From NCBI RefSeq assembly GCF_026914185.1, contig NC_070567.1, forward strand, positions 4,738,001 through 4,802,000: 64,000 nt of DNA, written 5' to 3'. A program made the position numbers and the translations under genes. Numbering within the stretch: the stretch's first letter is position 1; each line of letters starts with the position of its first letter. The notes under the pieces are model-generated. The model ran no database searches. It was not told where the DNA came from and was given only the letters and a program-made list of their open reading frames with translations. Shown here piece after piece: positions 23,108 to 34,709 of the stretch. Source of the DNA: Puccinia triticina. Lineage: Eukaryota; Basidiomycota; Pucciniomycetes; Pucciniales; Pucciniaceae.

Positions 23108-24367
23108 GGGTTGGGCTTTAGGCACGCCAAAAAAATGCCGGATACATGCCAAAAAAGGTGTGAACTCCGGACTACTCCAAGATTTTTGGAGTGGAGGACT
23201 GTTCACTCCAAAACCAGCCCCCATTTGGAGTGCCCAACCCGGCACTCCAGGCTGGTATGGAGTGAACACCCTGCAACGCCAAAACCAGCTCACCTATATT
23301 TATATCGGTGCCAAACGGGGCCTTAATTTTCTGTATTGTAACTTATTTTTCAATACTTTACAATACTTTATGGTTACGGTTAACTGTAACGGCCCACCGT
23401 TGCCCCTCTCAATGACCGGCATAGACCGGTCATCAAGAGACACACTCCTCTCAATGACCGGCATAGACTGGTCATTGAGAGGATCCATCCCTCTTGATGA
23501 CCAGTACAAACCGGTCATCAATAGGACACACTCCTCTTGATGACCGGCATAGACCGGTCATTGAGAGGATATATCCCTCTTGATGACTGGTCTGTACCGG
23601 TCATTGAGAGGGATCTGTCCTTTTGATGAGCGGGATAGACCGGTCATCAAGAGGATACATCCCTCTTGATGACGGTTAAGTCCCGGTCATTGAGAGGGGC
23701 CTGTCCTCTTAATGACCGGCCTATCGTGGTCATCAAGAGGGATCTGTCCTCTCAATGACCTCGATGACCGGTCAGTCCCGGTCATCGAGAGGGGCGTGTC
23801 CTCTTGATGACTGGCCTATACCAGTCATCAAGAGGGATCTGTCCTCTCAATGACCAGGATCCTCTCGATGACCGGTCTATGCCGGTCATCAAGAGGAGTG
23901 TGTCTCTTGATGACCGGTCTATGCTGGTCATTGAGAGGAGTGTTTCTCTCAATGACCAGTCTATGCCAGTCATTGAGAGGGGTGTGTCCGCTCAATGGCT
24001 GGCCTGTGCCGGTCATTGAGTGTACTGCCCTCGATGGCCGGCCTGTGCCGGTCATTGAGTGTACTGCCCTAGATGGCCGGCCTGTGCTGGTCATTGAGTG
24101 TACTGCCCTCGATGGCCGGCCTGTGCCCGTCATTGAGTGTACATACTGCCCTCGATGGCCGTCGCAGACCGGCCATCAAGGGGGGGCTGGTTTTGGCGTT
24201 GCAGGGTGTTCACTCCATACCAGCCTGGAGTGCTGGGTTGGGCACTCCAAATGGGGGCTGGTTTTGGAGTGAACAATCCTCCACTCCAAAAATCTTGGAG
24301 TGGTCCGGAGTTCACACCTTTTTTGGTGTGCATGCGGCATTTTTTTGGTGTGCCTAAAGCCTGACCC
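23108..24367. mobile_element. Element with ~185-bp inverted ends and a palindromic minisatellite core
   Basis: 23108-23290 and 24179-24367 are inverted copies (left GGGTTGGGCTTTAGGCACGCC..., right its complement with a few changes). Between them (about 23395-24180) lies a minisatellite built from CAATGACCGGCATAGACCGG/TCATCAAGAGG units; each GACCGGT...ACCGGTC is itself near-palindromic, in both orientations. Towards the right end units change to GCCCTCGATGGCCGGCCTG. No coding capacity; no target duplication I am sure of. Confidence 0.75.
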
Positions 24368-24585
24368 ATCAGAAAAACTGCAATGGGTTGCTCTCACCCA
24401 ACTTGCAAAAGTATTATCCTTCAGAAATTGGGTACTCAGGTGTTGCCAATGAGATTTGTGGTAAGGGAATTAGTGCTTGAGAATGGGGAGGGGGTTACCT
24501 TGGGGTTTGAGATAAGGAGGGGTGGGGCTTAAAAGAGGGTGACATGCTGGTGCCCTGCAGCGGCGCAGCCGCCTTGGCCTCTATT

Positions 24586-25852
24586 TATCTTTGAAAGACA
24601 TGCGATTTGATGATAATTATACAGGTGGTATTTTCACTACATTGGTGCCTTTGATAACACAGGAATCCAAGAAGCAGTGAAATTTTTTGATGTATTGTGT
24701 TATGAACCTTCATTGACTGACACTAATTTTGCCTCCTATCTGTTGGCTGGTTCTGTGTTTCTTAAATCTTTATCCTTCAGCAAGATCCTTCCAACCAACA
24801 TGGAGCAAAAGCCAGACAAGAAATCAAATCAAAAATAATTATGTTAAATTATAAAATTGTCTATACCCTCCTAGATGGCTCCGGAAAATGGCTCAGGGTC
24901 TTCTGGAGCTGATATGAGCTTCTCCTAAGAAACTTTCAAATCATCCATAACTTTGTTCTATGGCATAGATAACACAACTGTAGAACCAAATACTTTTTTG
25001 ACTTGAAATCATAGTTCACCTTTCAACTGTATTACAACTAGGAATTGACTTGGTGAGTTATACTATTTATGTAGACAAAATTTTTTGCTGGGGAATGAAG
25101 AATGAGTTTTTTTCAAGATTAATACATTTTCAAGATTGATGCATTGAAATAAAAATTTGAGCACCTTGAAGATTTAAATTTGAAATGAAGGCAAGGAAAA
25201 ATGCAACTTGGAACTTGTGATATTTTTAATTGGATATGGGGAGTCAGAAGCAATTTTGGCAAAGCCCCAGATGTTTTGTGAGTAGCCAGAGTTTTTCTAA
25301 GTATATTAGGTGTGAATCTTCAGGATGGGCTTTGGAAACCACAGGTGGGTAGAAACCAAAAAATAATTGCTTTGAGGTTTTAGGGTGTGCTTTGGACACT
25401 TTGTAGAGGTTATAGTGCTTCCTTGTGTGATACTGATCAAGTACCATTTTGATATTGTTTTGTATTGTATGGTGCTAATATGTATTGCCTTGATACACAG
25501 GGAATGAGGAGGCATTCAACACAGGGGTGGAGAAAAAAAGCCATGGATTTGCAGAGGCAAACCTGCCTTGGCCTCTAGTCAAACAATATTCAAGGAAATC
25601 TTTCCCTGTTTATTGGCACTGCCAGCGTAATTGGCTGGGTTGAGGTTATCCCAGTTAAACTGGAACGCACTCAACCAATTTAAACTTGGGCAATCTCAAC
25701 TGATGAAATATAAATCCAAGGTACCCCCCTTGGTTTTATATTAAATTGGTTGAGATCAATCAAGTTTAAATTGGTTGAGTGCATCCCAGTTAAACTGGGA
25801 TGACTTCAACCCAACCAAATATGCTGGCAGTGTGGTTGCACCATGAAAGTTG
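24586..25852. repeat. Dispersed ~1 kb repeat, copy B (with MITE)
   Basis: Partner of 11291-12291. Contains about 50 extra bases near 25210-25260 and the 216-bp MITE at 25617-25832. Confidence 0.85.
25617..25832. mobile_element. CACTG-ended hairpin MITE, copy 1 (216 bp)
   Basis: Ends CACTGCCAGC / GCTGGCAGTG; almost the whole element folds on itself (ATCCCAGTTAAACTGG and CAACCAATTTAAACTTGG arms). Flanked by TGG on both sides; the empty site is visible in repeat copy A (TTTTTTGGTTGCACC near 12271-12280). A 3-bp duplication and CACT end suggest mobilisation by a CACTA-type transposase (inference). Confidence 0.88.
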
Positions 25853-27098
25853 AAACAAACAAGGGGAATATGTAGCAGGTGAAATTACTCTAGCTCCAGC
25901 CATTAATTCAACCATAAAATTAGTGGAAAGGCAAATAAATTCTTCATGAGGACAAATAAGCCACTGTTATCAAACTTTAAGAAAATTATTTTTTTCCATC
26001 AACAGGGATGATTTAAAAACTTTGTGGTACATCAGGGCAGTCAGGAATTTTAAATTGACCAAGCAGCGGCCAAAGGGTTCCCAAAAATTCCCCATCCTCT
26101 CTTACCTTTGTGTTCATTCCACCAAATTTCTTGTAATCTTAATTCAGCAGTGTTCTGATACCACACAGTAAAACACTTATCACTGTAACATTTCCCTATG
26201 ATTTTCTCCCATCATATTTCCTCAAATTATGTATCTACATGTTGAGGCAATGTAGTCTTTATGTGCAATGGGCAAATCAGGCCCAAAAAAGCCAAGCCTG
26301 ACAAATGACTTGGAAATAAGAGAGAAATAACCCATTGTCCCTAGCTGTTAAAAAAAACTACATTATGTTGGAAGAAAATTGGTCATGGGCAATCCAAGGC
26401 AATTGGTGATTTCATTTACTCTGGTCCCAGGGTCCTTGAGTAAGAGGGTTTAAGGTAATTACTCCTGGCTTGTTCAAAATATCTTTCCACTTGATCATTC
26501 AATCTGTAAGGGATATTTTTTCCCTTTGAGGTTTTGGCACACTGGTGGATGATTTGGGTAAAACTGAATTCCCTCTTTTCCACCCTCTCAGAGGGGGGAT
26601 TTCACCAATGGTGAAACAATCCAATACACATTTTGGTTTCAGATTGGTATTCAATTGGTTTGGGCTCCAACATCTTGTATTGGTATTGGGTTCTGTCACC
26701 AATATGATTCAATACATGTGGATTGGGTTGCCAATATGATCACCTGCCTCATATTGGATCATTGTATTGCTTTTAATGTTGATGTCACCCTCCAGGTTTC
26801 AAAACTTTCTGAAGAAATACACACAATGTTTAAGTTGCCCCCGGTGTAACAATTTTCCAGTCCTGCAGGGGTTGTCACAAGCCTCACAGGCTCATGGCCA
26901 TGATGTCCCCTTGTAATTCCACCTGATTGGGTGAGGTGTGTTACAGGGAGGAATTGTAGCCCAGTATGCCATATTGCACAATCTGGCATTAACTAATTGC
27001 AATCAACTCTACATCATTCCTTAGTTTCATCTATCAAATAAGACAAAGTGAAAATGAGCTCTTATCTTCATATATCTGCATAATCAAATGAAAAAGAA
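25853..27098. other. Upstream region of the 27.1 kb gene, no other gene seen
   Basis: AT-rich. 26650-26760 holds repeated ATTGGTATT/CCAATATGA words in inverted arrangement, a possible small insertion in the promoter. Confidence 0.5.
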
Positions 27099-28703
27099 AT
27101 GAAATACAGAATCCACAAGCTGCTTTCTGCCTTCTCACTCTGCTTGACCTGCAGTGCAATGGAAGAAAACAATTCTTCTCATTCTATTCTGAAATCTTTT
27201 TTGAGGTCTACAAAAAATCAGATCTCAAGGAGTGAAAGTTGTTTGGAATTGGATAGCCAAATGACTCTTCTACCCCACAAGCATGTTGGTGTAGCAGATA
27301 TTCCAGAGAAGGTTGGGAAGACGGAGTTGGAATCAGCTAATTTTAAACCATTTGAAAGGGGCTTGAAGTATCAAAGAACATTGGATATAACTGGGGATGA
27401 TTATAAACCATTGGACTGGGGCTTGAAGCTTCAAAGAACATTGGCTGTGACTGGGGACGATTATAAAACATTGGACCGGGGCTTGAAGCGCCAAAGAACA
27501 CTAACTGTAACTGGGGACACAATTTTTCCTGATCATGATCTGAAGGAAAGACCACGCCATTGCCAGGATCATGATCCAAATGAAATACCCCGCCAAGGAA
27601 TGAAACTGATGGGTGTCTTCATGCACACTGGAGTAAAACCTAGTCATTTTTTGCAGGAGAATGAAGTTGGAATTAACACAAAATCCCTCAGATCATGCAA
27701 CCTCTCCAAAGATGTGGCTGACACCAGCACTAAAGTTCCAACAGGTGATAAAATGAACATATCAAACAATAGCCATGCAGTTTCCTCAAGTATTTACAGA
27801 AAACCTGAAGATATCTCCATTGATCCCAACACTAGAAAAATTTCAGTAAAACTTGAGAATATTGGAAAGAAACAGTCAGAAGGATGCAAATTCAAGGAGA
27901 ACCCTGCATGGAAGAGGTTGGAATTTAATGTGAGAGTTTTTATGTCAAAAACATACAAAAATGCTCCCCAAAAATTGGGAAGACTCTTGCGCCTGATGTC
28001 AGAGGAACTCAGAGTGACAGAGCTCCGGATGACAGAAATCCAATATGCCAAATTTCATAAAGGGGCAATTGGAAGTGCAGAGCAATGTTCCAAAGGTGAA
28101 AACATCACTTTTGCTGAGAGGAGACATAGGAGCAAAATTGTAAGAGAAGGTGGTCTATACCAAGCCAAGGAAAAATTATATGAAAAGAGAGCTGTTTGGT
28201 ACCAGCACTGGTGGGATCAAACAACTAGGAGCAGTAAGGTGGAAGCTTTGATTGAAGACAGAACAGATTTGCAATCAAAAAGGAGAGGGGAAATGATTTT
28301 GACATATTTATTTTATGTTGAGATGTTCAGCACAATTGTTGTAAGCCCCTGCGAGCAGGAAAATGATGTGCTTTATCAAATAGGGAAAGCAATAGAAATT
28401 GTGGAAGAAATATTTTCTCTGAATGTTGTGTTAACTGAACCAAAGCATCAAAGAATGATCAAGGAAGTAAGGTCCCAAGCTGAATATCAGACACGCTCAA
28501 GTGCTGGTCAGAGTCTCCACACAGGTGTTTGGGTTTTGTTGAAGCATTGGATGGATAGACACAGGAAGACATTCTTGAACCAATTAATGAAGTACAGAAA
28601 GAAAAATGATTATCTGTTCAACACCAAGCATTTTTTCAATACTATTTTCCGCTTCTCCATTGAAAATCTCTCAAGAAATCTTGTAGAAATGAAGAGTGAA
28701 TAA
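27099..28703 (+). CDS. Predicted secreted protein with 20-residue repeats, 534 aa, single exon
   Basis: An uninterrupted ATG-to-TAA frame in otherwise stop-rich DNA. N-terminus MKYRIHKLLSAFSLCLTCSA is a good signal peptide (basic n-region, hydrophobic core, cleavage near CSA). Residues ~88-145 contain three tandem 20-residue units of the form LD-x-GLK-x-QRTL-x-VTGDDYK. The C-terminal ~270 residues are highly charged and helical (KENPAWKRLEFNVRVFM, WWDQTTRSSKVEALIE, LLKHWMDRHRKTFLNQL) and look like a folded domain without enzyme motifs. Large secreted lineage-specific proteins of this kind are known in rusts, and it may be a host-interaction candidate, but I know no function for it. Codon composition is AT-rich like its flank, unlike the OTU gene next door. 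Confidence 0.75.
   Translation: MKYRIHKLLSAFSLCLTCSAMEENNSSHSILKSFLRSTKNQISRSESCLELDSQMTLLPHKHVGVADIPEKVGKTELESANFKPFERGLKYQRTLDITGDDYKPLDWGLKLQRTLAVTGDDYKTLDRGLKRQRTLTVTGDTIFPDHDLKERPRHCQDHDPNEIPRQGMKLMGVFMHTGVKPSHFLQENEVGINTKSLRSCNLSKDVADTSTKVPTGDKMNISNNSHAVSSSIYRKPEDISIDPNTRKISVKLENIGKKQSEGCKFKENPAWKRLEFNVRVFMSKTYKNAPQKLGRLLRLMSEELRVTELRMTEIQYAKFHKGAIGSAEQCSKGENITFAERRHRSKIVREGGLYQAKEKLYEKRAVWYQHWWDQTTRSSKVEALIEDRTDLQSKRRGEMILTYLFYVEMFSTIVVSPCEQENDVLYQIGKAIEIVEEIFSLNVVLTEPKHQRMIKEVRSQAEYQTRSSAGQSLHTGVWVLLKHWMDRHRKTFLNQLMKYRKKNDYLFNTKHFFNTIFRFSIENLSRNLVEMKSE
27358..27518 (+). repeat. In-frame 60-bp tandem repeat, about 2.7 units
   Basis: GGGGCTTGAAG starts recur at 27358, 27418 and 27478, giving the 20-residue GLK-x-QRTL units. 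Confidence 0.9.
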
Positions 28704-29483
28704 AGCAATAAAAAAGTATTCAGGAACACCCTTTCCTCATCTTGAACAGTTGCACCAAAAAAAACCATGGGAGGAGAAGGGTACAGGTGCTGTCAAGCTG
28801 CATCCATCATTCCAACCACATACTGAAGTGAAATGTGCTTGGGGTTGGAGTACCCAACCATTCACTCCAATGGTTCTTCAAGGCAACCACCTCAAACTCC
28901 AAACACCTCTGTTCCATAACATCTTTGGAGCATACACAGTCTAAACTTGGAAAGCATTTAGCCTGTCCCCATAAGTCTTTTTTTATCTACAGTTTCACAA
29001 TGTGCATTTTTGTTTGTGCAATAAATTCTCTTCACCTCCAGTCAGATGTTGGCACTGATATATTGACACATGAGGGGGGGGGGGGGCTTCTGGTTCTGGT
29101 TAAACTTTTGGGCCATCTGCAAGCTATTTATGACCCACATCACACAAAACTCTCAAGGTGTGCTAGGGTTGATCAGCTCCCACTACATCAGGACAGGCCA
29201 AACAACACACACAAAATGTTGCCCACCAGCGCCTCATCAATGGCTCGAAAGTTGCACCGTGAACCCCTTCAAGATATTATGTGTTGTTATTGTACAGGGT
29301 CGAAAAGATCCATTCAAGTAAGAGCAAAGAAAAGGATATAGAAGTAAGAAAGACATCGAATTAGAGAGAGAGAAACCTAGCGCTGCACGACGAGAGCATC
29401 ATAGGATGGGTCTCAAAGCTTTCGAAAAGTCCGCAGGGAAGGGAGGAGAGATGGAATCAGGAAGATGAGTAATTGAGTACATG
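28704..29483. other. Region between convergent genes
   Basis: 28835-28870 contains GGAGTACCCAACC-type words like the ends of the 23.1-24.4 kb element. A run of G occurs at 29074-29087. No gene seen. Confidence 0.5.
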
Positions 29484-30870
29484 TCAGGCAAAAGGGAGAG
29501 AGAGCATACAGTTGTAGTGTTCCCCGAGCCCATACGATTTACGGTGGTATGAGATCGTGAGGGCCTTGTTATCCCGGAGTTCGAGGAACTCGTCTGAGAC
29601 TTTGATGGGAGGATGGAACGCTTGGACGACATGGATAGCCACTTTCAGCGCCTTCGAGAGCGCGAGAATCTGTTCCGAAAAAATACGCATTGGCCGTGTT
29701 AGCGAGCGAGAGGGAGGGAGAGAGGGAGAGAGAGAGAGAGAGAGATGTGAGAGGATTGAGACAGACTTCAGGCTGGCCGCCCCAACAGGCCGAGCCTGCG
29801 ACCCGGTCGCAATGCTCCTGGTACTCCTTCAGACTCATCAGTCCCGCCGACAGCCCCTCGTCCTGGCCCGGCAAGTAATGAATGAACTCGTCCACATGTC
29901 CCCGCATATACTCCGCCGCGATCTTCCGACACTGGTCGTACGTGTAGCGCTCCTCGATCTTCCCCCGGCCCTCTAGGATATTCATTTGGTCGGCGATCGC
30001 CGAGAACAAACAATGGCCATCCGGGACGATCTTTGTCGCCCATGTGCGCATATATCCACAGACCAATAATCAGCACATCATATCTACTTTTCTTTTCTCT
30101 CTCTCTCTCTAGGGAGAAAGAGTCGATGGTAAACTGACCTCGAAGATCTGCAGTTTCAGAGCACTGCAAGTCCGGAGTAGGTCCTCGTTTTCGAGCTTCC
30201 GTGGGTCGATTTTGGGCGAGAGCTGGGACTCGAGTTGGGCGTCGAGCTGGGCCTGGAGCTGGGCGGCGTTCCGTTTGGCGATCTTGAGCTTGGTCCTGTT
30301 AGGTTTCTTGCGCAGGGAGGCTGTCATTGAGAGTTTGGATGGCGAGGAGGGCGCGGTGGATGTGTTGTTAGGAGTAGAGACGGAGGGCGAGGCGGCGGCG
30401 GAGGAGGAGGCGGAGGAGATCATCGAAGAGCCGACGGCATGGGCCACCTCCTTGATGTCTTCGCCCAGATCATGCAGTTTTCGCGAGATCGTGTTGCTCC
30501 TGGTGGGGTTTCCTCCATTACTACTCGGTTGATCGGTCTGGGTTTTCAAGGGCGATGGAGGGGGCGAGAGGGTGGTCTGGTTCAAGAGCTGTTCCAGAAG
30601 CTGCTCGTTATCGATCGCCTGGCCTTCTGCTCCTCCTGCTTCCTCTTCGTCGACCCTGGTGATCGTTCCCTGCTGGCGTTGCTGGTTCTTCTTGCCCAAC
30701 TTCTTGCCCGTCGAGTTGGAAGCCGATAGTTTCTTCTTCGGCGGCAGACGCGGCCGAGACAAGATGTCCGCCGCCGTCTTGGCCGCGGTCCTCTTCTGAG
30801 CCTGGTCGATGGCTTTCTCCTGATGGGTCTGGTCGTCCACGGCTCCGTTCGGGTCTCCCTTGGTGGTCAT
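29484..30870 (-). CDS. OTU-domain cysteine protease (OTUD6/Otu2-like deubiquitinase), 393 aa
   Basis: Minus-strand exons 30870-30139, 30030-29767 and 29669-29484 join in phase 0; introns are 108 and 97 nt, the second rich in CT microsatellite. The N-terminal half is a basic, coiled region (RKKPNRTKLKIAKRNAAQL) as in Otu2 proteins. The OTU fold follows: catalytic Cys in PDGHCLFSAIADQ, then WGGQPEILALSKAL, and the catalytic His in YGLGEHYN. Members cleave ubiquitin chains; Otu2 acts on monoubiquitinated ribosomal protein eS7. I chose the ATG at 30870 over an upstream in-frame ATG at 30984, because a TATA box (30993-30988) ends only a few bases before the upstream one. No damage seen. Confidence 0.9.
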
Positions 30871-30987
30871 GTTGGTGGTTCGGCGCGAGGCTAGTCCGGA
30901 GTGGGTGGCCCAAGTTGGGGGTTTCTTTTGTATTTCCCAAACATCTCCCTTCGGCTGGCTGTGCTCCCCCAAACACCCATCCATCCA

Positions 30988-30993
30988 TTTATA
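30988..30993 (-). promoter_or_regulatory. TATA box of the OTU gene
   Basis: TATAAA on the minus strand, 118 bp upstream of the chosen ATG, inside GATATGTTTATAAATGG. Confidence 0.5.
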
Positions 30994-31386
30994 AACATAT
31001 CACACTGGATGGCTGAAACGGAGATCCCTGCCGAGAACACACTTTGGAGCACATACTTTTTATCTGTATTTAAATATGTAGTTTCAACGACCAACAAAAC
31101 ATCACACAGGAACATAATCACATTCCCAAGGAAAGACACGCCCACAGGAGATATGTGTCCACACAACACTTCTGGTATTCAAAATTGCATAAGATTTTTT
31201 TACATAAAATCATAAACTGCAATTTTGGCTGGGAGATGTCACTTTAAGTTTTATGCACGCTGACATCTCCCAGCCAAAATTGGTTTTATGATTTAGGGTG
31301 TTCAAAGCTGACTTGCATAAAATCATAACACCATGAAATCATAAAATTCTGAGGTGAAAAAAATATGTATTGTGTTTTCAATAATT

Positions 31387-31524
31387 GGATGACTTCCCGT
31401 CGAGATCTGGGAGTCTCCCAGAAACAATCTAGAGCCCAAAAAGCTAGATTTCCCTGCAAAAATCTAGACTTTTTGGGTCTAAAGCGGCATCTGGGAGGGT
31501 GCCAGATCCCACAGGAAGTCACCC
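31387..31524. mobile_element. GACTTCC-type MITE, copy 2 (138 bp)
   Basis: Ends GGATGACTTCCCGT and, reverse-complemented, GGGTGACTTCCTGT; flanked by ATT (31384-31386, 31525-31527). Same terminal core as 10336-10524. It sits in the left arm of the composite; the right arm at about 43705-43725 has uninterrupted sequence there. Confidence 0.75.
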
Positions 31525-31770
31525 ATTCTTGGACTTTCCAAGAATTTTTGGATAGTAAAGTTATGGACTTTGGGGCACAGCACCCATTTAATCTTTGGGT
31601 TTCTGCCATACACAGCACCAGGGGTATCAGTCTCAGCTGTGATTGGATGACTGGCTGAAGGGAGCTGTGCGGTCAGGAGCCGGCACCCATCATCCACCCC
31701 ACCCATATCGATTGACAACGCCTCCGCCAATCAATAGCAACGACCACCACCGACCAGCACCCTTAAATTT

Positions 31771-32884
31771 ATGGCCTATCACACGTACGCCCCGGAAATC
31801 AAGGTCGCCGTGGTCCGCATGGCGCAACAAGGGCTGTCGTTGGCCAAAATCCGGCACTTACTGGAGGTTGAGGTATCTCTGCAGTCGTTCCGTAGGTGGC
31901 TTCAACTTTTCCACAAAACCCAATGTGTTGTGAAGGATCCGAGCTTGTATGAGCGCCATGGCCAACCAGCAAGCTTGACTCCAGTTGAGTCCAGCTTCAT
32001 GATCGAACTTGTTCGGTTGGAACCGGGTCTCTTTCTGCACGAAATACAAGAGCGCCTCTATGACTCGTCCGGACTCTTACTCAGCACCAAGGCTGTTCAC
32101 CATAATCTTGTGGAACGCTTGTCGATAACTTTGAAGAAAGCCAAGACAAAGAACATTCAAAAGTTGCTCACCGCTAAATACTCCTCTATCAAAAAGATGG
32201 AGTTCTTCCCAGCGGAATTTCTTGTGTTTACCGGTAAGTTGCCCATATTGCTTTCCACTTATTCACCCAAACTGATAGCATTTCTTCTGATTCCTGAAGA
32301 CAAGAGCTCCTTTTGCGATAGTGATCTACTTTGATCCTTTGCTTGGTCCTCCATTGGGACGCCTGCGGCGCGGCACATTATCAACCAGAACCCCGAGAGA
32401 TTGAGTCTACTTCCAGTCATATCCATTGACGGACTCTTGGCCATCACGATGACTTCCAAGACGTACACCGGTTGGAAGTTTGAACACTTCCTTGAGTTTG
32501 ACTTGGTCAGCTACACACATCTCCCCATTTAGACTCTACAGCTGATACTAACCGTCTACCTATCAGCTTCCCAGGATGAACCGATATCCTGATTCCAACT
32601 CGGTGCCCGTTTGCGATAACGCCACAATTCATCGAGGTGATCATGTCCAAGAGCTGTGCGATGAGGTGGGCATACAAATTCTCTACCTTCCGCCCTACTG
32701 TCCTGAGCTGAACCCGATCAAACTTGGCTTTGCAGCAATCAAACAAAAATTGCGGTCATCTCAAGAACTGACTTTTTCCCCGGACCCTGAAGGCACAATC
32801 TGTTGCATCACTGCCAAGGTTTTGACGGCGGAGATGGCTTTCAATGCTTTCAAGCATTGTGGCTATTGTGTGCCAAACAACTGA
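31771..32884 (+). pseudogene. DDE transposase (IS630-Tc1-mariner type), inactivated
   Basis: Exons 31771-32233, 32300-32505 and 32567-32884 join in frame; introns of 66 and 61 nt, the second with a perfect TACTAAC branch site. N-terminal helix-turn-helix (MAYHTYAPEIKVAVVRMAQQ), then a DDE_3-type catalytic core: SSFCDSDLL, GTPAARHIINQNPERLSLLP, FEHFLEFDLLPRMNRYP, VCDNATIHRGD and LPPYCPELNPI. About 328 codons, normal for the family. Breaks: TGA at 32332-32334 after SDLL, where relatives have Arg; NPIKL instead of NPIEL, so the third acidic residue is Lys; and D-K-S where D-E-S is usual. All three fit C-to-T change at CpG. Family residues are recalled, not searched. Confidence 0.78.
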
Positions 32885-33839
32885 CCATTAATCCTGAACT
32901 TATGATCTCATCAAACGCATCTTCCATCTTAACCCCCAGCATTTTTATCTTCACCAACTTGTATTTCAAATCATGACACATGCAGTCATCTCACAAAAAA
33001 AAACCTTCTAGTTTTATCTCAAAACAAGTCGGTACAACATGAGAACTATTGTCTATAGCAGAGTTGTCCGTATTTCTAAATCTGTAGCACCATGTCATCT
33101 AACAAAAGCTTGCCAACATTTTCCCCCTACCAAAATCTCAAGTATTTCATGATTTCAGAGTCAAGATTGGATATGGTCCGAGTTCGGGCTCAGAAGCTTA
33201 TCCAAATCAAATGAGTTCTTTGGCAAGAACGAGAATTACTGGCGAGGTTCGATCTGGATTCCGATGAACTACATGGCCTTGAATAGTAGGTCTTGCAGAT
33301 TTTGAGGAAGTTCTTGCTCGTCTTTGGGCAGCGGTCAATGTCCAAGTCAAGCACCAGATCTCCCAGACTCATCTACAAAGACATTGTTCAGTTGCTGGAC
33401 AATGATGATGGTGGTGGTGGATGCTTGTTGGTAGTCTCCCCCTGCGCACTGCTCAACCGAGGCACAAAGAAGAAATTGGGGCAACCTTGCGAGATTCACA
33501 CCAGCAAAGTTGTCTGGAAAGTTTTTCAAATCAAAGCCCTCGCTATCAGGCAGAAAAAAAATGAAGATGGTTGAATCTGACTGATTGCTATTCTGGGTGT
33601 GGGGCTGTGGCCTGGTGTGGGCTAATACAATTCAATGGAAAGCAAACAAGTGATGAAAGAGCTACACAATTTATCTGGTTAAGAATCAAGATGAATGCAT
33701 CTGAGTAATAATAGCTACAAAACAGACCAACACAAAATGTTGTTGAGAGATTTGGGTTAACATGAGGTTTGAAAATTGTGGTTAGTGTTAATAAGATGTA
33801 GTGGAGAGAGTAGGCTAGAAATACAGAAAGAAAAGGTGG
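32885..33839. other. Interior of the composite between its two genes
   Basis: No convincing gene. A minus-strand frame runs on from the SAM-like region to 33588 without family features; the plus-strand frame at 33293-33574 has none either. Confidence 0.45.
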
Positions 33840-34709
33840 CTGTTGCAAAGCCAAATGCTTCTCAAACTTTGATATATTATCTTTTAGCTGCGCGATGATT
33901 CCATTGCTTAGGCCCCATTGGCTCATCCGCTCGTCATTAATACTCTTAGACTTGAGATGCTTTGGATGAGTGATGTCGTTTTTATCAAGGATTGCAATCA
34001 CTTATTCGCGTCTTTCCGGACAAATCTGAACGAAGTCAATATAGTTGATAAGCAACTGGGTATCGGGGGTGACCACTTGAGAATCACCGGAACCTGCAGA
34101 TGGACTTCGTTCAGGAGGTTTGGAGGTGTGGACAAGCTTCCTTCTTTTTGAAGACAATGTCTCAAACTTCATGTCTCCGGGGGGGAGTAGATTGAGACAC
34201 CAGCAACCCTGTTGGCCTATCAAGCAAAAGCGGACAGTTTTAGTCTTGGAGATAGCTCCATTGAAAAACCTAACCCACCAACAAAGTGGCCCATTTTTGG
34301 ACTACCCCTGCGGTCAAGGGGATGAAGCGATTGGGATCCGTTGGATTGATGTACGCTGGAAGCGTTTTGTGATATTTGGCGTTTGGTGGGTGTGCGGCGT
34401 AGATATTATTCATGTGTATGTTGATGGGGTTGAAGCGATTGGGTGTGATAATGTCGGCCGGATGATCTGGAGCTGGGTGGCTTGAAGAGGCCTTTTGGGC
34501 AGCCTCAACAGTCAATAAGTGGTTCTTAACTTCGATGATTGCTTTGGCGCTCTTGCATTTGGTTTCAGGGTTTAGCATTTGAATGAACAGATTGGCGGAG
34601 GTCTGATCCTTCCCAAGTGCAATCAAGGCGTTCATCCAACAACTGAAGGATTGTTTGTCGTCAATCGAGTAGTTCTTCAATTTCCCAAACTCAGGTGCCG
34701 TTTTACCGT

